A stretch of 64,000 bases of DNA from assembly GCF_004322755.1 (NCBI RefSeq), contig NZ_CP036401.1, positions 4,278,001-4,342,000 of the forward strand, given 5' to 3'. This document shows, in pieces, positions 37,508 to 47,259 of this stretch (within the stretch, counting starts at the first letter, position 1; every line of letters begins with the position of its first letter). The translations under genes were made by a program, and so were the position numbers. This DNA comes from Pseudoduganella albidiflava (GTDB lineage Bacteria > Pseudomonadota > Gammaproteobacteria > Burkholderiales > Burkholderiaceae_D). The notes below the pieces were generated by a model. It did no database searches. It was not told where the DNA came from and worked only from the letters and a program-made list of their open reading frames with translations.

Positions 37508-38827
37508 TCAGTTCAGTGCGAGGGCGGCGGCCGGCTGCGGCGCCGCCGACAGCGATTTCGGCAGGTTCACGGTGAAGGTACTGCCCTTGCCCGGCTCCGA
37601 GGTGATCGACAGCGTGGCGTTATGGCGCAGCAGCACGTGCTTGACGATCGCCAGGCCCAGGCCGGTGCCCTGGGTCTCCCGCGAGCGGCTCTTGTCGACC
37701 CGGTAGAAACGCTCGGTGAGCCGGGAGATGTGCTCCGGGCTGATGCCGATGCCCGTGTCGCGCACCGTGAAGCGCACCCCGGCGGCCGTGTCTTCCCATT
37801 TCAGCGACACGGTGCCGCCGGCCGGCGTGTAGCGCACCGCGTTGGCGGCCAGGTTGCCGAACGCGCTGTACAGCTCATCCGTGCTGCCCATCACGTCGCC
37901 GCCGTTCACTTCGAGCACGATCTCGTGCTTGCCGGCGGACAGCGCCAGCGCATCGCGGCGCACCTTGTCCAGCAGGTTGCCGATATCGACGCGCTCCGCG
38001 CGCACCGGGTGGTCGATCGATTCCAGGCGCGACAGCGTCAGCATGTCCTCGATCAGGTGCTGCATCCGGTAGGCCTGGTCCATCATCAGCTTCAGGTGGG
38101 CCTGGCGGGTGCCCTCGTCGAGCTGCTCGGCGGCGGCGATTTCCAGGAAGCCCAGCACCACCGTCAGCGGCGTACGCAGTTCGTGCGAGGCATTGGCCAC
38201 GAAGTCGCGGCGCATCATGTCGGTGCGCTCGGTTTCCGTGACATCGTGCGTGACGAGGATCTGCCGGCGGTTCTCGAATGGAATGATATGCGTGATCAGC
38301 TTGCGCCCGCGGAACGACAGCACCAGCGGCTGGTCGTAGCGGCCCAGGATCAGGTAATCCATGAAGTCCGGGCTGCGCACCAGGTTCGTCACGCGCATGC
38401 CCTTGTCGCGGTCATGCCGCAGGCCCAGGTGTTCTTCGGCGGCCGGATTGCACCATTCCAGGAACAGCACGTCGTCCATGATCACCACGCCATCGGGCAG
38501 CAGGTGCATGGCCTGGCGGAAGCGGGCCAGCCACTCGGTCAGCTCGGCCTGGTTTTTCTCGTCGTCGCGGCGCAGCCGGTACAGGCGGGAAAACACGGGC
38601 GTCCATTCGCCCCAGCCATCGGGCAGCTTGGCACTGTTCGGTTCATCGAGCCAGCCGGACAGCTGGTACAGGTAATGCAGCTGCACCAGCACCATCGTGC
38701 CCAGGGCGGCCAGCGCCGTCAGCAGCGCCGGCAGCATGCCGAACCACCACCACAACAGGCCGATGCCGAAGGCACCGGCGCTCATCTGGATGGCCACCGG
38801 TACCCAGAACACGAACTTGGGATTCAT
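37508..38827 (-). CDS. phoR: Phosphate regulon sensor kinase PhoR
   Basis: A 439-residue membrane kinase. Two N-terminal transmembrane segments (about 5-55), a PAS-like domain (about 100-200), HisKA with phospho-acceptor in FVANASHELRTPLTV, and HATPase with N-box GNLAANAVRYTP and G-box DTGIGISPEH and GTGLGLAIVKHV. It phosphorylates PhoB when phosphate is low. The ATG overlaps the phoB stop (ATGA at 38827-38824), fixing the start. It is the last gene of the pst-pho cluster before patatin. Confidence 0.96.
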   Translation of the reverse strand: MNPKFVFWVPVAIQMSAGAFGIGLLWWWFGMLPALLTALAALGTMVLVQLHYLYQLSGWLDEPNSAKLPDGWGEWTPVFSRLYRLRRDDEKNQAELTEWLARFRQAMHLLPDGVVIMDDVLFLEWCNPAAEEHLGLRHDRDKGMRVTNLVRSPDFMDYLILGRYDQPLVLSFRGRKLITHIIPFENRRQILVTHDVTETERTDMMRRDFVANASHELRTPLTVVLGFLEIAAAEQLDEGTRQAHLKLMMDQAYRMQHLIEDMLTLSRLESIDHPVRAERVDIGNLLDKVRRDALALSAGKHEIVLEVNGGDVMGSTDELYSAFGNLAANAVRYTPAGGTVSLKWEDTAAGVRFTVRDTGIGISPEHISRLTERFYRVDKSRSRETQGTGLGLAIVKHVLLRHNATLSITSEPGKGSTFTVNLPKSLSAAPQPAAALALN

Positions 38828-39516
38828 GTCTTCTCGGACAGCATGTAGCCGACGCTGCGCACCGTCTTGATCAGGTGCTCCGCTTCCTTCAGCGCCTTGC
38901 GCAGGCGCAGCACGTGCACGTCGACCGTGCGTTCCTCGATCACCACGTGGTCGCCCCACACCTTGTCGAGCAGCTGGCTGCGCGAGAACACGCGCTCCGG
39001 ATGCGCCAGGAAGAACTTCAGCAGCTTGTATTCGGCATGACCGATATCGATCTTGGCCTGCCCCAGCGACACGGTGCAGCTGATCGGGTCCAGCGTGATC
39101 GGGCCGGCGCGCATGGCGCTGTCGGCATGTTCCGGGCTCTTGCGGCGCAGCAGCGCGCGCGAGCGGGCCAGCAGTTCGCGCGGCGAGAATGGCTTGGTGA
39201 TGTAGTCGTCGGCGCCATTGTTCAGGCCGGCCAGCTTGTCTTCCTCCATGCTCTTTGCCGTGAGCATGATGATGGGAATGTCGGCGAAATGCCGGTCGCC
39301 GCGGATGCGGGCCAGCAGGCGCAGGCCGGTCTGGTCGGGCAGCATCCAGTCGAGCAGGATCAGCTGCGGCTTGCGTTCATGGATGAAATCCCATGCTTCC
39401 TGGGTACTCTGCACCGAGCTCACGTTCCAGCCGGACTCGCGCAGCGAGAACGTGACCAGTTCGACAATCGCCGGTTCGTCTTCAACAATCAATACTGTGG
39501 TTTTATCCGCTGCCAT
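38824..39516 (-). CDS. phoB: Phosphate regulon response regulator PhoB
   Basis: A 230-residue OmpR-type regulator: receiver with VEDEP, phospho-acceptor LLDWMLPDQTG and Lys ITKPFSPRE, then a winged helix with ERTVDVHVLRLRKAL. It binds Pho boxes, two of which lie upstream of pstS and ppk1 in this window. It overlaps phoR by ATGA and follows phoU by 7 bases, so phoU-phoB-phoR are translated from one message. Confidence 0.97.
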   Translation of the reverse strand: MAADKTTVLIVEDEPAIVELVTFSLRESGWNVSSVQSTQEAWDFIHERKPQLILLDWMLPDQTGLRLLARIRGDRHFADIPIIMLTAKSMEEDKLAGLNNGADDYITKPFSPRELLARSRALLRRKSPEHADSAMRAGPITLDPISCTVSLGQAKIDIGHAEYKLLKFFLAHPERVFSRSQLLDKVWGDHVVIEERTVDVHVLRLRKALKEAEHLIKTVRSVGYMLSEKT

Positions 39517-39523
39517 CTGTCGT

Positions 39524-40231
39524 TCAGTCTTCCCTGGTTCCTTCGCTCACCAGTGGCGAGCGGCTATGGCGGATGTCGACACCTTCCACCACGTAGATCA
39601 CGTATTCGGCGATGTTCTTTGCATGGTCGCCGATGCGCTCGATGGCCTTGGCCACCCACATCGTGTCGAGCGCAGCCGAAATTGTACGCGGATCTTCCAT
39701 CATGAACGTAATCAGGTTGCGCATGATCGTGCGGAACTCGTGATCGATCACGGCATCCTGCGCGATCAGCTGCACGGCCTGGCTATGGTCGTTGCGGGCA
39801 AACGCGTCCAGCGCGTCGTGCAGCATGTCGCTGGTGGCGGTGGCGATATTGCGCACCATTTCATAGTGATTGACGGTCACGGCACCGCGGCTGTGCAGGC
39901 TCTTCGCCGTGCGCGCGATCTTGGTGGCTTCGTCGCCGATGCGCTCCAGGTCCGTGATCACCTTGATGGTGGCCATGATGGTGCGCAAGTCGTTGGCGGC
40001 CGGCTGGCGGCGCACGATCAGGTGGCTGCACTGGTCGTCCAGCTGCACTTCCAGCTGGTTCACGGCGTCGTCTTCGCGGATCACGCGCTCGGCGCGTTCC
40101 TGGTTGCCGATGCGGAAGCACGTCATCGCATCGAGGAATTGCGTCTCGACCATGCCGCCCATCAGCAGCACCTTCGAGCGGATCGCTTCCAGGTCGTGGT
40201 CGTAGGCCTTCGAGGAATGTTCACCAATCAT
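39524..40231 (-). CDS. phoU: Phosphate transport regulator PhoU
   Basis: A 235-residue helical protein that links the PstSCAB transporter to PhoR and keeps the regulon off when phosphate is present. Two PhoU repeats of three helices contain the metal-binding acidic pattern in LERIGDEATKIA and IERIGDHAKNIAEY. Starts MIGEHSSKAYDHDLEAIRSK. It follows pstB by 31 bases and precedes phoB by 7, the usual order. Confidence 0.97.
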   Translation of the reverse strand: MIGEHSSKAYDHDLEAIRSKVLLMGGMVETQFLDAMTCFRIGNQERAERVIREDDAVNQLEVQLDDQCSHLIVRRQPAANDLRTIMATIKVITDLERIGDEATKIARTAKSLHSRGAVTVNHYEMVRNIATATSDMLHDALDAFARNDHSQAVQLIAQDAVIDHEFRTIMRNLITFMMEDPRTISAALDTMWVAKAIERIGDHAKNIAEYVIYVVEGVDIRHSRSPLVSEGTRED

Positions 40232-40262
40232 GATTTATTACCTTAAGATTTTGAGCGATACG

Positions 40263-41051
40263 TTAGCCGAAGCGACCGGTGATGTAGTCCTGGGTTTCCT
40301 TGCGGGCCGGGTTCATGAAGATCTGGTCCGTTTCGCCGAACTCGACCAGCTCGCCCAGGTACATGTAGGCGGTGTAGTCGGAGCAGCGGGCGGCCTGCTG
40401 CATGTTGTGGGTCACGATGGCGATCGTGTAATCCTGCTTCAGCTCGCTGATCAGTTCTTCCACTTTCGAGGTGGAAATCGGGTCCAGCGCGGAGGTGGGC
40501 TCGTCGAGCAGCAGCACGTCCGGCTTGACCGCCACGCCGCGGGCGATGCACAGGCGCTGCTGCTGGCCGCCGGACAGCGACAGGCCGCTCTTGCCCAGCT
40601 TGTCCTTCACTTCGGTCCACAGGGCCGCCTTCTTCAGCGCCCATTCCACGCGCTCGTCCATTTCACCCTTCGACAGGTTTTCGTACAGGCGCACGCCGAA
40701 GGCGATGTTGTCGTAGATCGACATCGGGAACGGCGTCGGCTTCTGGAACACCATGCCGACCTTGGCGCGCAGCATGTTCACGTCCTGGCTGCCTTCGAGG
40801 ATGTTGGTGCCGCGGTAGGCGATCGTGCCTTCGGCGCGCTGGCCGGGGTACAGGTCGTACATGCGGTTCAGCGTACGCAGCAGGGTCGACTTGCCGCAGC
40901 CGGACGGGCCGATGAAGGCCGTCACCTGGCGTTCATGGATATCGAGGTTGACGTTGTGCAGGCTGCGCGTCTTGCCATAGAAGAAATTGAGGTTCTTGAT
41001 CTCGATGATCTTCGATGCTGCCTTCGCGGATGCGGTCGCTTGAGCGTTCAT
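40263..41051 (-). CDS. pstB: Phosphate ABC transporter ATP-binding protein PstB
   Basis: A 262-residue ATPase of the high-affinity phosphate importer. Walker [18 protein letters not shown], signature [14 protein letters not shown], Walker [14 protein letters not shown] and switch His [10 protein letters not shown]. It energises uptake through PstC-PstA and also signals through PhoU. It starts 42 bases downstream of pstA. Confidence 0.98.
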   Translation of the reverse strand: MNAQATASAKAASKIIEIKNLNFFYGKTRSLHNVNLDIHERQVTAFIGPSGCGKSTLLRTLNRMYDLYPGQRAEGTIAYRGTNILEGSQDVNMLRAKVGMVFQKPTPFPMSIYDNIAFGVRLYENLSKGEMDERVEWALKKAALWTEVKDKLGKSGLSLSGGQQQRLCIARGVAVKPDVLLLDEPTSALDPISTSKVEELISELKQDYTIAIVTHNMQQAARCSDYTAYMYLGELVEFGETDQIFMNPARKETQDYITGRFG

Positions 41052-41093
41052 GTGCGTTCTCTTGTCTGTAATGTGGTGGTTGTGCGTCGGCGA

Positions 41094-41966
41094 TCAGTTC
41101 GGGATCTTTTGCGAGAAGACCGTGCGCGACAGGATGTTCAGTGCCAGCACGCTGAAGGTGACCAGCAGTGCACCGGCCCAGGCGAGGTCACGCCAGTTGT
41201 CATACGGGCTCATGGCGAACTGGTAGATCACATATGGCAGGTTGGCCATCGGCTTGTTCATGTCGGCATTGAAGAACTGGTTCGACAGCGCGGTGAACAG
41301 CAGCGGCGCCGTCTCGCCAGTGACGCGAGCCACGGCCAGCAGCACGCCTGTGACCACGCCCGCCTTCACGGCGCGCAGGCGCACCAGGGTGGCCACTTTC
41401 CAGCGCGGCGCACCAAGGGCGAAGGCGGCTTCGAGCAGGCTGTTCGGCACCAGGCGCAGCATGTTGTCGGTGGTGCGCACGACGACCGGCACGGCGATCA
41501 GCGTCAGCGCCAGCGAACCCGCATAACCGGAGAAGTGGTTCACGTTGGCCACATACAGTGCGTAGACGAACAGGCCGATCACGATCGACGGTGCCGACAG
41601 CATGATGTCGGTGACGAAACGGGTTACGGCAGCCACCTTGTTTTCCTCGCCATACTCGGCCAGGTAAATGCCGGCCAGGATGCCGATCGGCGTCGATACC
41701 AGCGTCGACAGGCCCACCATCAGCAGGCTGCCGACGATGGCGTTCATCAGGCCGCCTCCTTCACTGCCGGGCGCGGGGGTGGTCTCGGTAAACAGCGCCG
41801 GCGTCAGCGCGGCGAGTCCGTTGATCAGCAGCGTGGCAAGGATCCACAGCAGCACGATGACGCCGACCGACATGGCGGCAACCGACATGGCGATGCCGAT
41901 GCGGTGCGTCCACAGGCGACGACGGTAGACAGGATTCATGGGGGCTTTGACTGCGGCGGTCGACAT
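41094..41966 (-). CDS. pstA: Phosphate ABC transporter permease PstA
   Basis: A 290-residue inner-membrane permease with about six helices. The cytoplasmic EAA loop ALGAPRWKVATLVRLRAVKAG couples to PstB. The start overlaps the pstC stop (TAATG at 41968-41964). An in-frame ATG ten codons later (MNPVYRRRLW) is a possible alternative start. Forms the channel with PstC. Confidence 0.97.
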   Translation of the reverse strand: MSTAAVKAPMNPVYRRRLWTHRIGIAMSVAAMSVGVIVLLWILATLLINGLAALTPALFTETTPAPGSEGGGLMNAIVGSLLMVGLSTLVSTPIGILAGIYLAEYGEENKVAAVTRFVTDIMLSAPSIVIGLFVYALYVANVNHFSGYAGSLALTLIAVPVVVRTTDNMLRLVPNSLLEAAFALGAPRWKVATLVRLRAVKAGVVTGVLLAVARVTGETAPLLFTALSNQFFNADMNKPMANLPYVIYQFAMSPYDNWRDLAWAGALLVTFSVLALNILSRTVFSQKIPN

Positions 41967-42985
41967 TATTTGACACCTTCTTTACGGGACATTCCGGCCA
42001 GCATCAGCTTGGCGGCGGTCAGGACGATGAACGTGATCACGAACAGGATCAGCGCCAGTGCGAACAGCGACGACACGTGCAGCGTCGTGGCGGCTTCGCC
42101 GAATTCGTTGGCCAGCGTGGAAGCGATCGAGTTACCCGGCGCGAACAGCGACGCGGACAGCTTGTTGGCGTTACCGATCACGAAGGTCACGGCCATGGTT
42201 TCACCGAGCGCGCGGCCCAGGCCGAGCATCACGCCACCGACCACGCCGGTCTTGGTGTACGGCAGCACGATCTTGCGCACCACTTCCCAGCGGGTGCAGC
42301 CCAGGCCGTAAGCGGATTCCTTCAGCACCGCCGGCACGATCTCGAACACATCGCGCATCACGGAGGAGATGAAGGGGATGATCATGATGGCCAGGATCAG
42401 CGCGGCGGTCAGGATGCCGATGCCCATCGTCGGGCCGGAGAACAGCACGCCGATGAACGGCAGCTGGCCCAGCGTGGCCTTGAGGAACGGCTGGACGTAG
42501 TCGCCGAACAGCGGCACGAACACGAACAGGCCCCACATGCCGTAGATGATCGACGGCACGCCAGCCAGCAGTTCGATCGCGGTACCGAGCGGGCGCTTCA
42601 GCCACACGGGGCAGATCTCGGTCAGGAACAGCGCGATGCCGAAGCTGACGGGAAAGGCGATCAGGAGTGCGATGCCGGCGGTGGCCAGCGTACCCACGAT
42701 GGCGATCAGCGCGCCATACTGGTCATTGATCGGGTCCCACTCGACACGGGTGACGAAACCGGGACCGAATTCCTTCAGCGCCGGCCAGGCACCCATGGCC
42801 AGCGAGATGATGATACCGATCAGCACGAACAGCACCGACAAGGCAAACGTCATCGTTACCTTGTGGAAGATCCAGTCCTGGATCCGCTGGCGGCGCATCA
42901 CGGATTGCATTGCCGCTTGCGATACGGTGGACATCGCCTGCGTCTCCGTCGCGGGGACGGAAGTCATTTCAGCACTCATGGACAT
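41966..42985 (-). CDS. pstC: Phosphate ABC transporter permease PstC
   Basis: A 339-residue inner-membrane permease with about six helices after a hydrophilic N-terminus. The EAA loop is [19 protein letters not shown]. The ATG at 42985 ([10 protein letters not shown]) was chosen over a TTG seven codons upstream. The stop overlaps pstA. An inverted repeat between pstS and pstC probably limits read-through so that PstS is made in excess (inference). Confidence 0.96.
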   Translation of the reverse strand: MSMSAEMTSVPATETQAMSTVSQAAMQSVMRRQRIQDWIFHKVTMTFALSVLFVLIGIIISLAMGAWPALKEFGPGFVTRVEWDPINDQYGALIAIVGTLATAGIALLIAFPVSFGIALFLTEICPVWLKRPLGTAIELLAGVPSIIYGMWGLFVFVPLFGDYVQPFLKATLGQLPFIGVLFSGPTMGIGILTAALILAIMIIPFISSVMRDVFEIVPAVLKESAYGLGCTRWEVVRKIVLPYTKTGVVGGVMLGLGRALGETMAVTFVIGNANKLSASLFAPGNSIASTLANEFGEAATTLHVSSLFALALILFVITFIVLTAAKLMLAGMSRKEGVK

Positions 42986-43022
42986 AGTTTTAGATGTTTT
43001 TCTCAAAATGGCTAGCCGGGAG

Positions 43023-43088
43023 ATCCCGCTGGGTTACCAGCCGAGCTCCCCCGGTTAACCCCCTCGGGGTCAACCGAGGGAGCGGGAT
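43023..43088 (-). terminator. pstS-pstC intergenic hairpin
   Basis: Outer arms ATCCCGCT (43023-43030) and AGCGGGAT (43081-43088) and inner imperfect arms around 43046-43082 (CTCCC, CGGTT and ACCCC with their partners). A long stem just after the pstS stop, without a clear T tract, suits RNA stabilisation or partial termination after pstS. Confidence 0.65.
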
Positions 43089-43095
43089 GATTCGA

Positions 43096-44139
43096 TCAGT
43101 ACAGGGCCTTGCCGGAAGCGTCCTTCAGGTTCTGCTTCCAGGCGGCCTGGACTTGCTTGACCACGGTGTCCGGCAGCGGCACGTAGTCCAGTTCCACGGC
43201 GGCCTTGTCGCCGTTGGTGAAGGCCCAGTCGAAGAACTTGACGACTTCCTTGCCCTTGGCCGCGTCAGCCTGCTGCTTGTACATCAGGATGAACGACACG
43301 CCCGTGATCGGCCACGACTGCTTGCCGGCCTGGTCGGTCAGCACCACGCCGAAGCCCGGGGTCTTGGTCCACTCGGCATTGGCGGCGGCGGCCTTGAAGT
43401 TCTCGTCGTCCGGCTGCAGGAACACGCCATCCTTGTTGCGCAGCTGGGTGTGCTGCATCTTGCTCTTCTTCGCGTACGCCCACTCGACATAGCCGATCGC
43501 GCCCTTGATGCGCTGCACGTTGGCGGCCACGCCTTCGTTGCCCTTGCCGCCCACGCCGGTCGGCCATTTCACGGCGCTGTTGGCGCCCACTTTCGACTTG
43601 AATTCCGGGTTGGTCTTGGACAGGAAGTCCGTGAACAGGAACGAGGTGCCCGAGCTGTCGGCACGGTGCACGACGGTGATGTCGTCGTCAGGCAGCTTCA
43701 CGCCCGCGTTCAGCGTGGCGATGGCCGGATCGTTCCACTTGGTGATCTTGCCCAGGAAGATGTCGCCGACGACCTGGCCGGTCAGCTTCAGCTGGCCCGG
43801 GGCGATCCCTGGCAGGTTCACCACGGTCACCACGCCTCCCATGATGGCGGGGAACTGCATCAGGCCGGCTTCATCCAGGTCTTCCGCCTTCAGTGGCATG
43901 TCGGACGCGCCGAAGTCCACGGTTTTCGCCTTGATTTGCTTGATACCTGCACCGGAACCGACGGAAGCATAGTTCAGGCCGTTGCCGGTGGATGCCTTGT
44001 ACTGCTCGGCCCACTTGGCATAGATCGGATACGGGAAGGTAGCACCGGCGCCGGTCATGTCCGCTGCGGCGGCGGTAGTGAAGGCCACTGCTGCGGAAGC
44101 GCCTACGATGAGGGAGGCCATCAACTGTTTCATACGCAT
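43096..44139 (-). CDS. pstS: Phosphate-binding periplasmic protein PstS
   Basis: A 347-residue periplasmic receptor of the phosphate importer. Signal peptide residues 1-26 (MRMKQLMASLIVGASAAVAF ... AAAAD), then GAGATFPYPIYAKW, NYASVGSGAGIKQI, DFGASDMPLK and HRADSSGTSF, the phosphate-binding segments. The start is the ATG at 44139, placed after GAGGAACTTTGAT. A longer open frame to 44256 runs past the Pho box region and is not native. A Pho box promoter lies 59 bases upstream of the start. Confidence 0.97.
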   Translation of the reverse strand: MRMKQLMASLIVGASAAVAFTTAAAADMTGAGATFPYPIYAKWAEQYKASTGNGLNYASVGSGAGIKQIKAKTVDFGASDMPLKAEDLDEAGLMQFPAIMGGVVTVVNLPGIAPGQLKLTGQVVGDIFLGKITKWNDPAIATLNAGVKLPDDDITVVHRADSSGTSFLFTDFLSKTNPEFKSKVGANSAVKWPTGVGGKGNEGVAANVQRIKGAIGYVEWAYAKKSKMQHTQLRNKDGVFLQPDDENFKAAAANAEWTKTPGFGVVLTDQAGKQSWPITGVSFILMYKQQADAAKGKEVVKFFDWAFTNGDKAAVELDYVPLPDTVVKQVQAAWKQNLKDASGKALY

Positions 44140-44181
44140 ATCAAAGTTCCTCTTTCGGGGTTGGGGTATTGAATGGTGCGC

Positions 44182-44215
44182 AGTGTAGTGGCCGAATATG
44201 ACCTCTTTATGACAT
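44182..44215 (-). promoter_or_regulatory. Pho box and -10 of pstS
   Basis: Minus strand: ATGTCAT-AAAG-AGGTCAT (44215-44198), two 7-mers 4 bp apart as in the Pho box consensus, then 10 bp and TACACT (44187-44182) as -10. The box takes the place of the -35. PhoB is encoded in the same operon. Confidence 0.78.
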
Positions 44216-44346
44216 GAATGACGCGGATTGAAATATTTGACGGAATCGCATGTCATATACCGGCATAAGTCCGGTCACGAGCAGCGCAAGTCGTTGAAAG
44301 TTATAGGTTTTAATCCGTGTCATAATTGTTTGCAAGCCACTTTTGG

Positions 44347-44380
44347 ATGTCATGTTGTTGTCATATTTCCTATCTACACT
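44347..44380 (+). promoter_or_regulatory. Pho box and -10 of ppk1
   Basis: ATGTCAT-GTTG-TTGTCAT (44347-44364), then 10 bp and TACACT (44375-44380). The spacing and -10 are the same as at pstS. A further TGTCAT at 44380-44385 overlaps the -10 end. The ppk1 start is 47 bases downstream. Confidence 0.78.
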
Positions 44381-44427
44381 GTCATGAGCGCCAGCGCTGC
44401 CATGGGGAGCGCTAGAATCTTGTACTA

Positions 44428-46542
44428 ATGAATAGAAAAAACGATAAGACGATGAAACCCGAGATCCGCGCGGAAGTCACGCGTCATACGCAGTTCCTCG
44501 ACCGTGAGCTTTCCCAGTTGGCCTTCAACCGCCGTGTCATGGCGCAAGCCGAGGATGCATCCATTCCCGTGCTGGAGCGGCTGCGTTACCTGTGCATCAC
44601 TTCCAGCAACCTGGATGAATTCTTCGAAGTGCGCGTGGCCAGCCTGCTGGCCGCCGCTACCGTCGACGGCAAGCTGTCCGAGCACCCTGCCCTCACCGCC
44701 AACCTGAACCGCGTATCGGCCGAGTGCCACGCGCTGGTGGCGCGGCAATATGACATCTTGAACAGCCAGATCCTGCCGCTGCTGAAGGAACACGGCGTGC
44801 ACCTGCTGCGCAACAACGAGCGCAACGAGGCCCAGCGCGCCTGGATCAAGGATTATTTCGAGCGCGAAGTACGCCCGCTGCTGACGCCGATCGGCCTCGA
44901 CCCGGCCCATCCGTTCCCGCAGGTCATCAACAAGAGCCTGAACTTCATCGTCGCGCTGTCCGGCAAGGATGCCTTCGGCCGCGGCACGGCGATCGCCATC
45001 ATCAAGGCACCGCGCGTGCTGCCGCGCGTGATCAAGCTGCCGGACGAGCTGTCGGACAAGCCGGGCACCTGCTTCTGCCTGCTGTCGTCGATTATCCACG
45101 CGCATATTTCCGAATTGTTCGCCGGCCGCGAAGTGATGGCCTATTCGCAATTCCGCGTCACCCGCGATTCCGACCTGTGGGTCGACGAGGATGAAGTAAA
45201 GAACCTGCGCCAGGCGCTGAAGGGCGAATTGCAGGGCCGCCAGTTCGGCCGTTCGGTGCGCCTGGAGGTGGCCAAGAACTGCCCGCCGGAGCTGTCCCAG
45301 TTCCTGCTCGACCAGTTCGACCTGGACCGCTCGCGCCTGTACCAGGTGGATGGGCCGGTCAACATGGTGCGCCTGAACGAGATGATCGAGCACACGAAAA
45401 TGCCCGAGCTGCGTTTCACGCCATTCGTGCCGGGCCTGCATCCGACCGGCGGCGACATCTTTGCCACGCTGCGCAAGCAGGATATTTTGCTGCACCACCC
45501 GTTCCAGTCGTTCCAGACCGTCATCGACTTCATCCGGCAGGCCGCGACCGATCCCTGCGTGGTGGCGATCAAGCAGACCGTGTACCGCACCGGGATGAAT
45601 TCCGACCTGATGGAGGCGCTGATCCTGGCGGCCCGGCTGGGCAAGGAAGTCACGGTGATCGTGGAGCTGATGGCGCGCTTCGACGAGGAAGCCAACATCA
45701 ACTGGGCCGACAAGCTGGAACAGGCCGGCGCGCAGGTCGTCTACGGCGTGGTCGGCCTGAAGACCCACGCCAAGATCGCGCTGGTGATCCGCCGCGAAGG
45801 CGCCGCCGACAACGCCGAACTGCGCTACTACGCCCACCTCGGCACCGGCAATTACCACCCGACCACGACCAAGTTCTATACGGACTTCGGCCTGCTGACC
45901 TGCGAGCCGAACCTGGGCCGCGACGTCAACGAAGTGTTCATGCACCTGACCAGCCTGGCCAAGCCGCACAAGCTGGACCACTTGTGGCTGGCGCCGTTCG
46001 CCCTGCAGAGCGAGATCATCAAGGCGATCCGCAACGAAGCCAAGATCGCCAAGTCCGGCAAGCCGGGCCGCATCATCGTGAAAGTCAACGCGATGGTGGA
46101 CGAATCGGTGATCCGCGCGCTGTACGCCGCCTCGCAGGACGGCGTGAAGATCGACCTGATCGTGCGCGGCGCGTGCACCTTGCGCCCGGGCGTGCCGGGA
46201 CTGTCGGAAAACATCAAGGTGCGCTCGATCATCGGCCGCTTCCTCGAGCACAGCCGCATCTATTACTTCCGCAACGACCTCGCGCACGACGTGTATCTTG
46301 CCAGTGCCGACTGGATGAGCCGCAACCTGTTCCGCCGCATCGAAGTGGCCTTCCCCGTGCTCGACCGCGCGCTGAAGCGGCGCGTGATGGCCGAGGGGCT
46401 GAACCCCTACCTGAAGGACAACACGAATGCGTGGGAGCTGGAATCGGACGGCCACTACCAGCGCCGCAAGCCGCGCGGCAAGCAGCAGCCCTTCGGCGCC
46501 CAGCAATACCTGATGAAGACCCTCGGCACCACGGCCGAATGA
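44428..46542 (+). CDS. ppk1: Polyphosphate kinase 1
   Basis: Makes polyphosphate from ATP on the inner membrane. 704 residues, as in the family. N-terminal domain with FLDRELSQLAFNRRV; catalytic phospho-His H447 in GLKTHAKIALVIRREG; the second conserved His in AHLGTGNYHPTT. The start is the ATG at 44428. An ATG eight codons later (MKPEIRAEVT) is also plausible because neither has a strong ribosome site. Divergent from pstS, with a PhoB-type promoter, and followed by sixA. Confidence 0.97.
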   Translation: MNRKNDKTMKPEIRAEVTRHTQFLDRELSQLAFNRRVMAQAEDASIPVLERLRYLCITSSNLDEFFEVRVASLLAAATVDGKLSEHPALTANLNRVSAECHALVARQYDILNSQILPLLKEHGVHLLRNNERNEAQRAWIKDYFEREVRPLLTPIGLDPAHPFPQVINKSLNFIVALSGKDAFGRGTAIAIIKAPRVLPRVIKLPDELSDKPGTCFCLLSSIIHAHISELFAGREVMAYSQFRVTRDSDLWVDEDEVKNLRQALKGELQGRQFGRSVRLEVAKNCPPELSQFLLDQFDLDRSRLYQVDGPVNMVRLNEMIEHTKMPELRFTPFVPGLHPTGGDIFATLRKQDILLHHPFQSFQTVIDFIRQAATDPCVVAIKQTVYRTGMNSDLMEALILAARLGKEVTVIVELMARFDEEANINWADKLEQAGAQVVYGVVGLKTHAKIALVIRREGAADNAELRYYAHLGTGNYHPTTTKFYTDFGLLTCEPNLGRDVNEVFMHLTSLAKPHKLDHLWLAPFALQSEIIKAIRNEAKIAKSGKPGRIIVKVNAMVDESVIRALYAASQDGVKIDLIVRGACTLRPGVPGLSENIKVRSIIGRFLEHSRIYYFRNDLAHDVYLASADWMSRNLFRRIEVAFPVLDRALKRRVMAEGLNPYLKDNTNAWELESDGHYQRRKPRGKQQPFGAQQYLMKTLGTTAE

Positions 46543-46572
46543 TGCGTGAAAAGTGGCGAGTCAAGCGAGATG

Positions 46573-46623
46573 CATGACGAATGATGGGTGACGAGGGATA
46601 CATGACGAATGATGGTGACGATT
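46573..46623. repeat. Two direct repeats of about 23 bp (period 28)
   Basis: CATGACGAATGATGGGTGACGA (46573) and CATGACGAATGATGGTGACGA (46601) lie between ppk1 and sixA. Nothing else recognised there. Confidence 0.85.
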
Positions 46624-46661
46624 GATATGATTCGTGAACGTTCGTGAATGATGGAGAAACG

Positions 46662-47129
46662 ATGGACCTGATCTTGTGGCGCCACGCCGAGGCCGAGCCG
46701 GGCCACGAAGGCTTGCCGGACCTGGAACGCGCGCTGACGCCGAAAGGCGTGAAGCAGGCCCGGCGCATGGGCAAGTGGCTCGATTCCCAGCTGCCGGAAA
46801 ACTGCCGCATCCTCGCCAGCCCCGCCGTGCGCACGGTACAGACGGCCGAAGGCCTGGGCCGCAAGTACAAGACCCATGCCGAACTGGTGCCGGGCGCGGC
46901 GCCGGAAGCGATCCTGCAGGCGGCCAACTGGCCGGCCGCCAGGGAAACCGTGGTGATCATCGGCCACCAGCCCACGCTGGGCCAGGTCGCCGCGCTGCTG
47001 CTGACGGGCGAAGTTCTGGACTTCGAGATGAAGAAAGCGGCCGCCTGGTGGTTCGTGCAGCGCGACCCGGAAGACCCGGCGAGCCTCTACCTGAAGGCGG
47101 TGATGGCGGCCGACATGGTCAACAAATAA
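46662..47129 (+). CDS. sixA: Phosphohistidine phosphatase SixA
   Basis: A 155-residue histidine phosphatase of the phosphoglycerate mutase superfamily. The RHG-type motif LWRHAEAEPG supplies catalytic H8, the second His is in IIGHQPTLGQ, and the Arg in SPAVRTVQTAE completes the phosphate pocket. SixA removes phosphate from phospho-histidine proteins. The start is the ATG after GGAGAAACG. A frame open from 46644 is a weaker alternative. It follows ppk1 by 119 bases. Confidence 0.93.
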   Translation: MDLILWRHAEAEPGHEGLPDLERALTPKGVKQARRMGKWLDSQLPENCRILASPAVRTVQTAEGLGRKYKTHAELVPGAAPEAILQAANWPAARETVVIIGHQPTLGQVAALLLTGEVLDFEMKKAAAWWFVQRDPEDPASLYLKAVMAADMVNK

Positions 47130-47259
47130 GGTGACCAACAGGCACCTTGCAAAGCACGAACCGTCTGCTAGATTACAAATGTAGTACCCGGGTTGGTCTC
47201 ATTCTGCGTTTGTAGTGCTTTATCAAGGAGCAGCCTTCCGAAAGGATGGCTGGTTTATC

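Noticed and set aside
44280..44340. Extra Pho box around GTGTCATAATTGTTTGCA
   Set aside because: Only one half matches; the clear boxes are at 44198 and 44347.
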